A stretch of 64,000 nt of DNA from Cyathus striatus (lineage: Eukaryota > Basidiomycota > Agaricomycetes > Agaricales > Nidulariaceae). The position numbers were made by a program, and so were the translations under genes. The DNA lies in contig JAOVFP010000009.1 in the NCBI GenBank assembly GCA_025738555.1, positions 3,720,001 to 3,784,000 of the forward strand, given 5' to 3'. Positions 1 to 10,232 of the stretch are shown here, piece by piece. How positions within the stretch are numbered: position 1 is the first letter of the stretch; each line of letters begins with the position of its first letter. The notes under the pieces were generated by a model. The model was not told where the DNA came from. It searched no databases and saw nothing but the letters and a program-made list of their open reading frames with translations.

Positions 1-130
1 CGCTCGACTTTGAAAGCACTTATAAATGACACACTGTGTCCCTGAAGCTGATGATAAACGATGTCCGTTCGAAATGGTATCGTAAAGAATTACGTGAGCT
101 TTAAGCAGGGAAGTTCTCGTAGCAGATGAG

Positions 131-307
131 GATAAGGATGGAGAATGAGGAACTGGCAGTTGAGAGGTATAGTAACGTTACCCTTATGGCCATGTGTGAG
201 TGAAAGAGGGTAACGAGAAGGATAAATGCAAGTCTTTACCGAAATGTTTCTTTACAATGGATACTTACAGTTCCAGTTCATAGACTCGGTGTAAGCTATC
301 TTCAAGC
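131..307 (+). repeat. Diverged dispersed repeat, copy 1
   Basis: This stretch is clearly related to 5423-5605 on the same strand. Shared blocks include a 'gagaaggataaatg' run followed by a 'tttaccgaaa' run and an 'actcggtgta' run in the same order and spacing. No gene is seen in it. It lies just left of the TIR element that begins at 352. Confidence 0.6.
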
Positions 308-738
308 ATGATTATATAATCTATAACTTCCTGTCGATACCAACAACAAAAGGGTAGGTACGAAACCTGACACCATACATGGTGTAGCCGAAGTATTCCT
401 GTAAGAAAAAGTGCCGGATGATAGAATATCCAAGACAAATTTACACTATGCAGCGCTTTGAATATAATTATGTAAGTAGGACTTTACAGCTTAACATATG
501 GCCAATTTAATAGATGTTTATGCGGAAAAAAATGTCAATAAAATAAGTTTTGTGAACTTTTAAGAGTCATAAATACATAGATAGTGCAACAAAGTCAAGA
601 ACACATTGTGTAATGGTATGATCGTTACCGTTGCAGGTGAATTTAAGTACTCAAGAAGCTGATTGTTAAATTCTGTACAAGCCCCTTTTTTTTTTCCTAT
701 AAGCCTCAAAGATGTATAAGTATATTTAGCGAGGTCAA

Positions 739-1070
739 CTAAAGTACATCTTGAGAACCATCCAACACGTTGTCTGACAACTCCTGATCCCTTTCTGGTA
801 CGAACTCAAACTGACGATAGCGTGCAGCATCAAACACTGCCGTAGTGGATCCTTGATAGGTATTCGTCATATCACTGATTGATGATGTAGGCTTGCCTTC
901 TTTTTGATTAATGCATCAATTGGATTTAGTTTCCCATTCTCATCCCTTAGATTATACCTCTCATAGCTTAAATCCAAAACATACGCTATTGAATGACGAG
1001 GAATTGGCCAGGCTGTTGGAAGACCTTTCACATACTGGACCGCATTTACTTCAAGGGCTTTTGAGAGCAT
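739..1070 (-). pseudogene. Coding fragment of unknown protein inside the TIR element
   Basis: Two adjacent minus-strand stretches look coding but lie in different frames. The first (1070 to about 887) has 'GLPTAWPIPRHSIAYVLDLS' in its middle and ends in a lysine run. The second (852 to the TAG at 739-741) reads 'FDAARYRQFEFVPERD' and ends 'DGSQDVL'. I found no GT-AG intron that joins them in phase, so either an unusual junction or a frameshift separates them. A run of about 20 A residues lies immediately upstream of the first ATG on this strand. I do not recognise the family. It may be a remnant of the element's own gene. Confidence 0.35.
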
Positions 1071-1568
1071 AACCTTTTTTTTTTTTTTTTTTTAATTCCT
1101 GTATTTATGTCGGTAATGGATAACCATATGTCACGACAGTGTAGCGTCTACCATATAGTATGGTAATATACGTAGTTATTGAATATTGTCAAGTGTAAGT
1201 AATCAAAACTGGCGTCCACAATATAAGGACCTCGGGATGTCTGCCCGGGGGGAAGACACCAGGAGGTTTGGGTTGGTGGCGGCCTATGAGGGCACGCCCC
1301 ATGTTAGTTATTATGTGGCCTGTGGCCAGTGCGGCGTGTCGGTGTGTTGCAGGTACGAATCAGCATAAGTATGGCTGGTAAAATTGATAGGGAAAAGGAG
1401 AAGATAGGTGAAAAGAGGCGAAAAGAGAAGAAAAGATGAGAAAAGATAAGAGACGAACTCCCCCCCCATTCTCATCCCAGCGTCACTTCTAATCTTCGCT
1501 ATCCTGAGGTGGGCTCAGAGCATAACCTTGCCCTGTTCAAAGCCTGTTGTTTCGACATCGTTGTCCAA

Positions 1569-2169
1569 TCAGGTGGTTGGATTGATTTTTTTCAGTGGGA
1601 TATCCATATTGTCGTCGATATCCATGAGGTCCAAGTCTGAAGTGTGTGTATTAGGATTTAGTAATATGTAAGCAATGATAACTCACCATCTTCAACCTCT
1701 TCAACCTCTTCGACCTCAGACTCAGAGTCTTCTATTTCAATAATATCGAGCCCATTTTCTTGAATAACGCATGTTCGAACTGAATGTGTGGTGGAGCTAG
1801 TGAGATCAATAATATCGAGGTCCTCAGCTTTCAATTGACGCGTTGAATCAATTAGCTCCGGATCGTGTTTTACACGTGAGTTGGTATCAGGCACAGTTGA
1901 TGACGATGCCAGTGATGATGTCACCAGGTCGCCCCGTTGCTTGATGAACTCCCGGAGGCGAGGAATGTCCACCCAATCATTTGTTTGAAAGACATTGGGA
2001 TTCTTGGTAATGAATGCTTTCGATAATACCTGTGATGTACTGATACGCAAATAGTTGTTCTTTCAACTTGGGTTTTATCTCATACCTGATCGCGAAATTC
2101 TCGTATAATGTGGTCAGATACAGTGGACAGAAAGGTTCTGTCACTTTCAGAATGTGTTTCGAATGACAT
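1569..2169 (-). CDS. Small acidic protein with two SUMO-interaction-like motifs
   Basis: The gene has three exons: 2169-2086, 2029-1687 and 1636-1569. The 56- and 50-nt introns start GTATGA and GTGAGT, and all phases agree, giving 164 residues. The family is not recognised. The C-terminal half has two hydrophobic-then-acidic stretches, 'LDIIDLTSS' and 'LDIIEIEDSESEVEEVEE', which match the usual form of SUMO-interaction motifs, and the protein ends in a further acidic 'DLDLMDIDDNMDIP' tail. The middle ('WVDIPRLREFIKQRGD') is mixed and probably folded. It lies wholly inside the TIR element, so it is cargo or an accessory protein of that transposon. The SUMO link is inference from motif shape only. 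Confidence 0.55.
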
Positions 2170-2308
2170 ACTTAGAGAGCTTGAAGTTGTACAATGATGA
2201 AAACGATATATATCTCTATTTACTTTGTATTTACTGGAGCCTGTGCTTATATTTTATGTTATGTATTTAATTAATTTTTATATTGCATTTTAAGTAGGCT
2301 GGGATTTT

Positions 2309-2338
2309 TTTACACCGTGTAAAAGCACACGGTGTAAA
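2309..2338. repeat. Subterminal palindrome of the TIR element
   Basis: Perfect 12-bp inverted repeat (2309-2320 against 2327-2338) around a 6-nt loop, 10 bp inside the right TIR. Its TACACC/GGTGTA core echoes the TIR, so it may be an extra transposase-binding site. Confidence 0.7.
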
Positions 2339-2391
2339 TTTTTGTTTTACACCATGTATGGTGTCAGGTTTCGTCCCCCTCGACAACAAAA

Positions 2392-3840
2392 ACCGGCCAA
2401 ATACACGTCGACCCGACGGGTACAACGATTAGGATGAATGTACTACCTTTTATGGTAACTCGATCGACGTCGGTACCGAGACACGTGCAAACCCCCTGTC
2501 TTCGAGTGAAGCTTGGCAGTACGTGTTCTCATTTTGCTGTATGCTAGTCAACATCGATTAAGGACGATTTCTAAGAGAACGTAGCGTTAATGGTTTCTCA
2601 ACAACGTCAATAATCACAGAACTCAATTAGAAGTGATCATGCATCATGTCTTTTGGCTTGTATATACTGTAAACACCAAATTGACAGTAAAAGGATCCAC
2701 TGTACCATGCTGGCGATGTGAGCTCTGGTTATTAAACAGCTTCATGGTCGGAGTTCAGTTCTCGGATCCCACATTTCTTTTTACCGCGCTCCTGATATTC
2801 AGTCCCTTCTTCACGCTACAAGTTATACCAAGAACATGCTACCTCAGCCTTATTTACACGCACCAATAAGAATAGTGCCCGGCCTCAATCAAATCCCAAT
2901 ATTTATAAACATGCTATCGCTATGCTCGCGGAAGCAAATAAATCTGCTATGTTAGATGGAGAATGTGAACACGGTAGACAATAAGTATGTATTTAATATG
3001 GAGTGAATGTCACCGCTGATAGAGAGAATTAAACTTGCCACTCGGATTCTAGGATAAGTCGACCGTGAGTTACACCATTCAGATTAATTAACCTGAAAGA
3101 CTGTAAAAGTCTTTGAGAGGAAACAGTACGAGCGATACCAGAATTGCTCTAGAACCTCACATTTCATATTGACCTATTCGCATTGGATTACAAGATCATC
3201 AAACAGATGTTACGGTCTTACGAACTGTTCTTTTGGGTCGAGACTGCATTGTTGACATGTTGTACGTGTTGCTTAGCTCTAAGTTAGAGATTACTTGTAT
3301 GTATAGATAATGGAATTATACCTGCTACACATAAAAAAATTGGCACAGATGGAACCAGGAAGGCTAAGAGATGTCGATGAGATATGGATAGGAATACGAG
3401 TCCACTGCACCATTCCGATGTGTGTGCTGAAGCGCCGCGTGGACTATTTGAACAGCTTTATAATTCGGATTCAGAACATAAGACAGAATCTTATCTTATA
3501 TTAGCCTCTCATCGCGCAGAGAGTCAACCACATCTTGCATGCTTCCTCTCTTCGAGTCGATATCTAGCCTCGATTACATAAGAACAGACGAGACTATTTG
3601 GTTCCAAAGGAGTAACCAAACATACGTACAACCCCAATCATCGCTGATCGGACTTTCCAATCAACATCCTTCCAACATCCTCCACCTCCAGGGTCACGCT
3701 CTGCACTCACCAAATTCTACTTAAATCAACTCCTCAAAGTCATACCCTGCGGACGCAAATCTCATGATAAGAGCAACACATGTGACAGTCACGTCAGCCC
3801 AACCTGCCTCGCTTCAACCTCGCTTCAAGTTCTCGACCGA
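2392..3840. other. No gene seen
   Basis: AT-rich sequence with only short, unconvincing open frames. No repeat structure or RNA gene was noticed. Confidence 0.5.
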
Positions 3841-5271
3841 CTACCCTGTCCTCCGTCCCCAATCCATCTGATTCGCACACGGAGGGATGAAAGGTAGAGA
3901 TTTAAGTTCTAAGATAGGAATCTTGAAAGAAGAAGATACAGTGGTAAGCTGCGTCATAGTAGCCAAGTTTGAAAGGACACTGACTATCTGCAGCTGTCGA
4001 TCAGTCATAGCAGGTAGACATATCGAGTTCCACCTCCCCTTGCATTTGTCACTATGGTTCTGTAACAGGAATGGTTCGGTACCACGTCGCATAACCCACC
4101 TGAGGATATCATCGACTGGACAGAACTTCAATGAAAGTAGTGGTGTCAGTATAGGGGAATCGAGTGGAATGGTTGGTCACGCTCAACTATTGGTGTGATT
4201 TAACTTCTGTTATAAATATCATCTCACAGAATGACCTACAAATTTATCAGTTCCCTGTTGTGTAAAATGAAGCAAGCGATATCAGCGGCGCCATGAGCAG
4301 CGCTAGTGCCACTTTCGACAACGATACCGAAGTATGTCCTAGACCCTCAAGACGCTTATGTTCCGAGTCAGGGAACACGCCAGCGAAACCATCGGCATAA
4401 TAATCATCTTGCCGAGCGATGGGTGCTTGCAACCGGGAAATACCATCATCTTCAACGCTTTGGCGGGGCACATGTGGTCACCAAGTCTACGATAGCCAAT
4501 TGATCATCAGCAACCGTCGTGACTTTGACTTGACACAGAGAGCAAGGGTATCGTCGATAACCTAGGAACACGTAGCCTTCTTGTCCATTGGGTTGAAAGT
4601 ATCTTCAGCGTGTGGGGCAGAGTGTCGGGACGTCGAAGAAATGGGGGCAGGAGGCTGGGGCGGGAGCAAGAGAACTTCAACTTGGGCACAGTGGCGGAAG
4701 TACCAGAGTCAGCGTTTGCAATGGAGGAAGACGACTCATTCTTCCTAGCCTTCATCGACATCATCTGCCCCTTCTCTTTCATCTCCTTATATTTCCTCTA
4801 AGCTTTCTTCGTGTTCTCCTTCCCCTCCGTCTCCACCTTGCACACCTGCCTTTGCTTCTTCTGTTTCCTTTCTTTCTTCTTCGGGCCCTTGTCGGTCAGT
4901 GATGCTGCGTATTTTTGGGACGTAGCTAGAGTGGATATAATTGGTTCAGAGGAGATAGACATGAAGGAGGCGGTGAGGGAAGCACTGTCCGATGGTGACA
5001 TCAGCCACCTGTACCAGGATAGTCTCGCGGTTCTTAACTCCGTTAGTGCCGGTGATACTAGGGGATTACCACTGACGGTCGTTATTGTAGGGAGACCGAT
5101 GTAAATAGCCCATTGGATCTTCCAATGGTCGACTCTTAGTATTAATGTCTCGCATGATCGAGTCCTTCGAGTCTCACTGGTCTCGTTCTTCTCCCCTCCG
5201 CTCCCCTCATATCCCACTCCGAACGGAAGAGTCAACACTACTGCAACTTGAAGTCGGCGAATAAGTCGCAT
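3841..5271 (-). pseudogene. Decayed gene of unknown family
   Basis: On the minus strand, 5271-4801 reads as a basic, serine-rich protein ending in a lysine-rich run ('KGPKKKERKQKKQRQV'). After a single in-frame TAG at about 4798 the same frame continues with 'KYKEMKEKGQMMSMKARKNE' and on to about 4600. This looks like one reading frame broken by a nonsense codon. Further down, 4131-3841 holds another plausible exon ('CPVDDILRWVMRRGTEPFLL'). I could not find introns that join the pieces and I do not recognise the protein. The plus-strand frames over the same bases look like shadows. Confidence 0.3.
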
Positions 5272-5422
5272 ATGGCATATGAATCATAGTGGCACAATGA
5301 CTCGGAGAACTAGTACCCATCTGTCCTTCGACGATATCGCTCGTCTCAAGAACTGAGAAAAAGCCAAATGTACCTGACGATGATGAAGACCATGTCGTGC
5401 GATTTACAGAGGAACGGCTCGG

Positions 5423-5605
5423 TGGGGATGACGATGGAGAATGTTGTTGAGGAACAGACCGAGAGGTGTAGGGAAACGTAAAAGCGTGGGTGGGTAGTAG
5501 AGGGCATTAAAGAGAAGGATAAATGTGAGCCTTTACCGAAACGTTTTCTCCGCAATGACGACTTATACTGTTAGTTCATACACTCGGTGTATGATATCTC
5601 CAAGT
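5423..5605 (+). repeat. Diverged dispersed repeat, copy 2
   Basis: Partner of 131-307, same strand. Here the unit is not followed by the TIR element. The rest of 5606-6600 shows no gene. Confidence 0.6.
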
Positions 5606-6617
5606 TTTCTCATTGATAATCCTGAAAGAAGCACTTCTACGCAGATACGTATCCATTCATCAAATACACCGCAAAACAGAACACTCCACAGCGTTCCATC
5701 TATGCCGGAAGAACCTTCGATAATATAGGAAGACAACGATTCACGAAATCAATAGACAGACAAAGCTCACATAACCGCTTTACTATGTCGTCTTATGTCA
5801 ACCATTATGTATCGAAAACCCGTGGTCACAACTACTTGGATGTACGTTCGTACTGTCACTCTCGTCGCTATCACTTACTGATTTTATATTGACATGCTCT
5901 TGCGTCGCGCAGAGATCTCGTTTAGTTCAACAGAGAAGTCCGCTGTAAGTGTTGTATCAACAACTCAACTTTTTACACTATGGGGATCTAATCATTACTC
6001 CATCCTAAAACAGCGTCATTTTAGTTAAAACATATACAAAATCAAAATTTATTCCGCATTCATAAACCATTCCAATATCGCATCAAGTACCGAATCAGTG
6101 AGTTCATATCCTGTACTTTAGTATACACTAGCTGGTCATCACGCTTAAAAATCTCCAAGTCCCCCTTCACATAATTTGCAATCCGTTCATGTTTCCTATC
6201 CCCTCCGTTTGCTTGCCAGACGACACATATTCTTGTTTTGAATTAGATAAAGTCGACAGTGTTACCTGTCTCAGTGTAATTCGTATCAGAAGCAACCATG
6301 CCAGGTGCCTAATCTAAAACTATGATTTTTTTCCGTGCTATCTCTTTTTTCCTGATGCGGCGGCAGTGGGATTTTTATATAGGTTAGATCCCAAAAGGGT
6401 GATTTCATTCTCGCATGATATTCTGGTGAGAAATATAGGAATATATTCTTGTTTAAGGGTATCTATGAGGACGACCAAATATCTATAAGACACATAACAA
6501 TTAAAGACCGTTAACCAGATGAAAAAAGCGTATGTACAACGACACTATATAGCCACTAGATGTCCATATACGAAAAGAAAAGAAAATCTGCACATTTGTG
6601 CATTTTCCGGCGTACAT

Positions 6618-7991
6618 TTACAATGAAGTAGTGACACCGAAATTATTACCAGTCGAAGGAGCAGGGGCAGCAGGTGGAGGACACAAGCTGCTCAAATCCG
6701 GAGTTCCCGGGGTGGTACTAGTGGTAGAGGCGGTGGATGGCAACGCACCAAGTACGCCGCACAAAGCACCAATAACGTCCGTACTAGCATCCAACTGGCG
6801 GGCTTCAGGAGCAGAAGCAATTCCCAACGTAGTTAAAAGGGTGTCCAACTCCGCCTGGCGTGCCTCAAGAGACCCCACATTCTGAGGCACGGGGATAGAT
6901 TGACCTGGAAGTTGAACAGGTCCAGGACCAGCGACAATCGGCCCCGAAGGCGCGAGAATAGGTTGACCTGGAATTTGAACGGGTCCAGGAGCACCGATAA
7001 CCTGCCCCGCAGAGGTGGAATCGTCAGGTTGACACATTTCAGGGACGAAAGGGCAAAGTAGCTCGTTAACCTGACGCGTGGTCAAAGTCGACGCGGAGGC
7101 TCCCGTGGCGATTCTGTCACCTGCAGGAGGGGGTGGGCATAGCTCAGCTGGGAGAGGCAATCCCAGACCACAAAGGGGGCCGGTGAGACTTGACAGGTCG
7201 GGAAGCTGACGGCTCTCCATAGTCGAAGAAGCGACTCTGTCATCAGATGGAGGGGGAGGGCATAGGGATGCTGGAAGAGGCAATCCCAAACCGCAAAGGG
7301 GGGTAGTGAGGCTTGAGAGGTCGGGAAGCTGACGGCTCTCCATGGTCGTTGAAGCTATTCTGTCATCGGATGGAGGGGGTGGGCATACCGAAGCCGGAAG
7401 AGGCAAACCTAAACCACATAGAGAGCTGGTGAGGTCAGGAACCTGACGGGTGGCGACTCTGTCATCCGAAGGAGGGGGTGGGCAGATCGACGCAGGGAGG
7501 GGTAGTCCCAAACCACAAAGAGAGCTTGTGAGATCAGGTACCTGACGGTTCTCCATAGCTGTTCTGTCATCCGAAGGAGGGGGGGGTGGGCAGATCGACG
7601 CTGGAAGCGGCAAGCCTAAACCGCATAGGGAACTGGTGAGGTCAGGTAACTGACGGCTCTGCAAAGCTGTTCTGTCGTCTGAAGGAGGTGGTGGTGGGCA
7701 TATGGACGCTGGGAGAGGCAAACCTAAACCGCAAAGAGAACTGGTGAGATCGGGAACCTGACGAATTCCCAATGCAGTTCTATCGTCATCCGTGGGAGGT
7801 GGCGGGCAAAGCAAGGTGCAGATAGGAAGTTGGCGGGCTGAAATCCTATCATCTGATGGTGGAGGGGGGCATAATGTATCGCAAACATCAGTCCTTGCTT
7901 CTATAACCCCGGTAATAGGCGCGGCGTTGGTGCCACTGGATACAAGGAGTAAAAGAGTGGTGGATAAATGAAGGAACGTGAGGGACGGCAT
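6618..7991 (-). CDS. Secreted Cys/Pro-rich internal-repeat protein, possible multi-peptide precursor
   Basis: Single-exon gene of 457 residues. The chosen ATG (7991) opens a signal peptide with a leucine-rich core (residues about 5-18) ending near 'SGTNA-AP'. An in-frame ATG at 8039 was rejected because a TATAAA box at 8062-8057 puts the likely transcription start near it. After a short leader come two short units with paired cysteines followed by CPPPP, then six near-identical units. Each starts RQ(V/L)PDL, contains one pair of cysteines ten residues apart (core CGLGLPLPAS(I/V/L)CPPPP) and ends (S/T)DDR plus a short spacer; a seventh is degenerate. The tail is proline-, threonine- and glycine-rich with a duplicated GPVQ(I/L)PGQ motif. 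The periodic R-Q junctions and DDR ends suggest proteolytic release of disulfide-looped peptides, but there are no dibasic KR sites, so Kex2 processing is not supported. A structural wall-associated repeat protein is the alternative. Confidence 0.8.
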   Translation of the reverse strand: MPSLTFLHLSTTLLLLVSSGTNAAPITGVIEARTDVCDTLCPPPPSDDRISARQLPICTLLCPPPPTDDDRTALGIRQVPDLTSSLCGLGLPLPASICPPPPPSDDRTALQSRQLPDLTSSLCGLGLPLPASICPPPPPSDDRTAMENRQVPDLTSSLCGLGLPLPASICPPPPSDDRVATRQVPDLTSSLCGLGLPLPASVCPPPPSDDRIASTTMESRQLPDLSSLTTPLCGLGLPLPASLCPPPPSDDRVASSTMESRQLPDLSSLTGPLCGLGLPLPAELCPPPPAGDRIATGASASTLTTRQVNELLCPFVPEMCQPDDSTSAGQVIGAPGPVQIPGQPILAPSGPIVAGPGPVQLPGQSIPVPQNVGSLEARQAELDTLLTTLGIASAPEARQLDASTDVIGALCGVLGALPSTASTTSTTPGTPDLSSLCPPPAAPAPSTGNNFGVTTSL

Positions 7992-8056
7992 ATTCGTCGT
8001 GGGGAGCCAAAAACAACTTTGCAATGAGCTGTCGACCATGTTCGAAAATGGTCGCC

Positions 8057-8062
8057 TTTATA
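8057..8062 (-). promoter_or_regulatory. TATA box of the repeat-protein gene
   Basis: TATAAA on the minus strand, 66 nt upstream of the ATG at 7991. Transcription would start near 8030, which favours that ATG over the one at 8039. Confidence 0.5.
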
Positions 8063-8550
8063 ATCCTGCTCGAAATGAATCTGCTATACATCGATGTTGA
8101 ATGTCAGTCTAGAATACGCTGTGAAAGCCATAATTGTTGAGAAATGTCGAAACCAATATCACCTTGACAAGTAAGACGCGGAAAGAATGTATGTTTTTGG
8201 AGTGAGAATGTTGTTTTAGACATAGAAGCACGAATGTTATTTCTGAGACGTGCGAGCGCCGTGACAGCGAAGCAGGTTTCCTTCCATAATCTTTCCTTGC
8301 GTGGAGCCAGTGCGGCACTATGTGTTCCTTCAGCAAGATTGAACATAAATCAAAGAAGAATCTAAATACCTGTCGCATTCCTTGAAGTCAAGCATTGTAC
8401 AATGAGGTAAAGAAAGAAGGAACGTTCAAGGTTCAAGCTGAGAATTGCGATTTGTGAAATTTGCCCGTGTGAAATTTGGCGTCGCGGCAAGCAACGGCGT
8501 GATTACAACTACTAAGTAAGTATGTAAGATATTAGGTAATGCATGGTGTC

Positions 8551-8567
8551 ATACAGTATTACTGTAT
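8551..8567. repeat. Short palindrome
   Basis: ATACAGT-ATT-ACTGTAT, 7-bp arms, just left of the long hairpin. A related 'tactgtata' run recurs on its right side near 8690, so both may belong to one small foldback element. Confidence 0.45.
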
Positions 8568-8572
8568 ACTTA

Positions 8573-8630
8573 CGCTAATCAGAGGCTCGAAGGCTCTCAA
8601 ACTTGAGAGCCTTCGAGTCTCTGATTAGCG
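8573..8630. repeat. Near-perfect 28-bp hairpin
   Basis: Arms 8573-8600 and 8603-8630 are reverse complements with one mismatch and a 2-nt loop. It lies between the repeat-protein gene's upstream region and the 3' end of the pseudokinase gene. Confidence 0.85.
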
Positions 8631-8800
8631 TTCAAGGGACCAGTAATTCAGTTTTTACGAAACCTTTATGTAAGCATGATTTACTGTATACAACTAACAT
8701 ACAACAATGTCAACTATATGAATAGATTTCAAGGCAACCCGTAACACCGGGGTTGGTATACATAAGTACTGTAGTGTACATTATTTCGTCATGTTCAATC

Positions 8801-10061
8801 TCAAGCACTACCACCAGTGCACCATCCGCAAGAGCAAATCATCCCATCTCTGATCCACTCAACACTCAGTAGATCATCCGCACTTGGTCTCTCATCCGGG
8901 GAAATGGTAAGGCACGAAGAGATAAATTTAACAGTTGAAGGGATATCATCTGAGGAGAATCTATGGATTGAAGAAAGGGTCTGAGGTAGTGTGATGGGAA
9001 GGTTTTCAACAAGGATTTGGAGAGTCTCCAAGGTAATATCATCGTTAAATGGGGCTGTCCCCGTTAGAAGGACATATGTCTGCACCCAGTGTAAGTAATC
9101 TGCTTGCACGAATAACATACAAAATCTTACTGTATATCCGAGCATCCAAATATCTGTTTTCTGATCTGTCGGATTTCCTGAAATCGATTCCGGGGAAGGG
9201 ATTGCAGATGTAGAAGAGCCAAATTGTCCAATTCGTGCTAACATAGTTTTTAGCTTTGTCATAGATACCATCAACCTAGAAAGTATACTTACAATACCTG
9301 AAATTACTCAAATAGATGCTCTCATCCGCGAACTCAGTAGCTGATGCGTTCCATTTTACGTCCTCCACTATCGGTTGAGATCGGATAACAGGATATGATA
9401 CACCATCTGTGCCGGTGGTGGCCTCACTGGCGGATGCAGTAGGGTAACTTGATATATACTCTTCGATGTCATTGGCTTGTTGGGGAGAGCTGAAGAGGAG
9501 ATTATCATGCGTAACCGCTAAACAATGAACATGGTTCTAGTGTCATTCATCACATCTAAATTTGAGCGGTAATGGATACGTACCTCCATGGACGACGTTG
9601 TGCTCGTGAAGCTCAGTTAGCACCTCTACCACGTCTGAGATTATTTTCTTGGTGACATGGAGGGGCAAATAAGCTCCATTAGTGTTCCGCGATCTGAATG
9701 CATCGACAGAGCCTCCTAAAACGTGTAAGATGAGACAAAGGTGTCTACCCTTCGTGGATTCTTCGTAAAAGTGACCGCGAAGCACAGGAACTCCGTTGAT
9801 AACACGCAACTTTGACAAATGTTGCAAAATCGTGCATTCATTTGAGGCATCGGATGAGTTGTTGGTGGCCTCCACGGTAAATATTTTGATTGCTTCGATG
9901 TTATCTGGGTTATGAAGGTCTTTGGCCAGCCATGTTGACGATCTTGAACCCCAGCCAAGCTTTCGAATGATTTTCCAATTTCCCTTGTCGAGTATTTTTC
10001 CTGGTTTTCCTGGATAGTAACCAGCAGAGGATGTGAGTTGTTCTTCAGGGGATGTGGGCAT
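8801..10061 (-). CDS. SRPK-like protein kinase homologue, probable pseudokinase
   Basis: Four exons (10061-9584, 9517-9293, 9237-9131, 9079-8801) join in phase to 362 residues; introns of 66, 55 and 51 nt. The start at 10061 ('MPTSPEEQL') follows SRPK-like proteins, which begin shortly before 'YYPGKPGKI'. Present: a glycine loop ('KLGWGSRSSTW', about 35-45), the ATP lysine in 'EAIKIF' (K59), an APE-like 'PSPES', a 'DIWMLGY' helix-F motif and a late 'PDERPSADDLL'. The catalytic loop reads 'HGAVTHDNLLF' (about 158-168), so the HRD aspartate and the following lysine are both missing. The DFG position reads 'YLSNFR'. Catalysis is therefore unlikely; a scaffold or regulatory role is inference. The last intron is 51 nt with no stop, so it could be retained. 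Confidence 0.75.
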
Positions 10062-10232
10062 CGTTGTTGTGGTCGTTATGAAAGGGTTGCAATTATATAC
10101 TCGAAGAGGAAGTAGGCTGTGATCATTTATTTGATTATCATTCGGAAAATTCCTATTGTCAGGTGATCGATAATATGAATCACATCTTTGATGGGGGCGA
10201 TGACCCTGACAATGTTGCTTATGTACTGCCAC

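Larger units (their letters stand above)
352..2382. mobile_element. 2.03-kb TIR DNA transposon with 9-bp target-site duplication
   Basis: A perfect 26-bp inverted repeat (361-386 against 2348-2373) lies just inside both ends, and the outer 9 bp on each side are similar but diverged. The element is flanked by direct repeats ACAACAAAA at 343-351 and 2383-2391, a 9-bp target-site duplication. The TIR itself contains the short palindrome CACCATACATGGTG. A 9-bp duplication is typical of Mutator-like elements, but no DDE transposase is recognisable inside. It carries one plausible minus-strand gene (1569-2169) and one coding fragment (739-1070). It may be non-autonomous, or an autonomous element with an unrecognised transposase. 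Confidence 0.8.

Noticed and set aside
4610..5104. Plus-strand frames over the decayed minus-strand gene
   Set aside because: They look like shadows; the minus strand reads more like protein.
6598..6885. Plus-strand open frame over the repeat-protein gene
   Set aside because: Antisense shadow of the proline-rich repeat gene.
6618..7991. Kex2-processed repeat protein in the strict sense
   Set aside because: No KR or RR site occurs between units; only single arginines are present.
7991..8039. Upstream in-frame ATG of the repeat-protein gene
   Set aside because: It would bury the signal peptide behind 16 polar residues and lies at the transcription start expected from the TATA box.
9716..9958. 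Second minus-strand frame over the kinase gene
   Set aside because: It overlaps kinase exon 1 in another frame and has no motif of its own.
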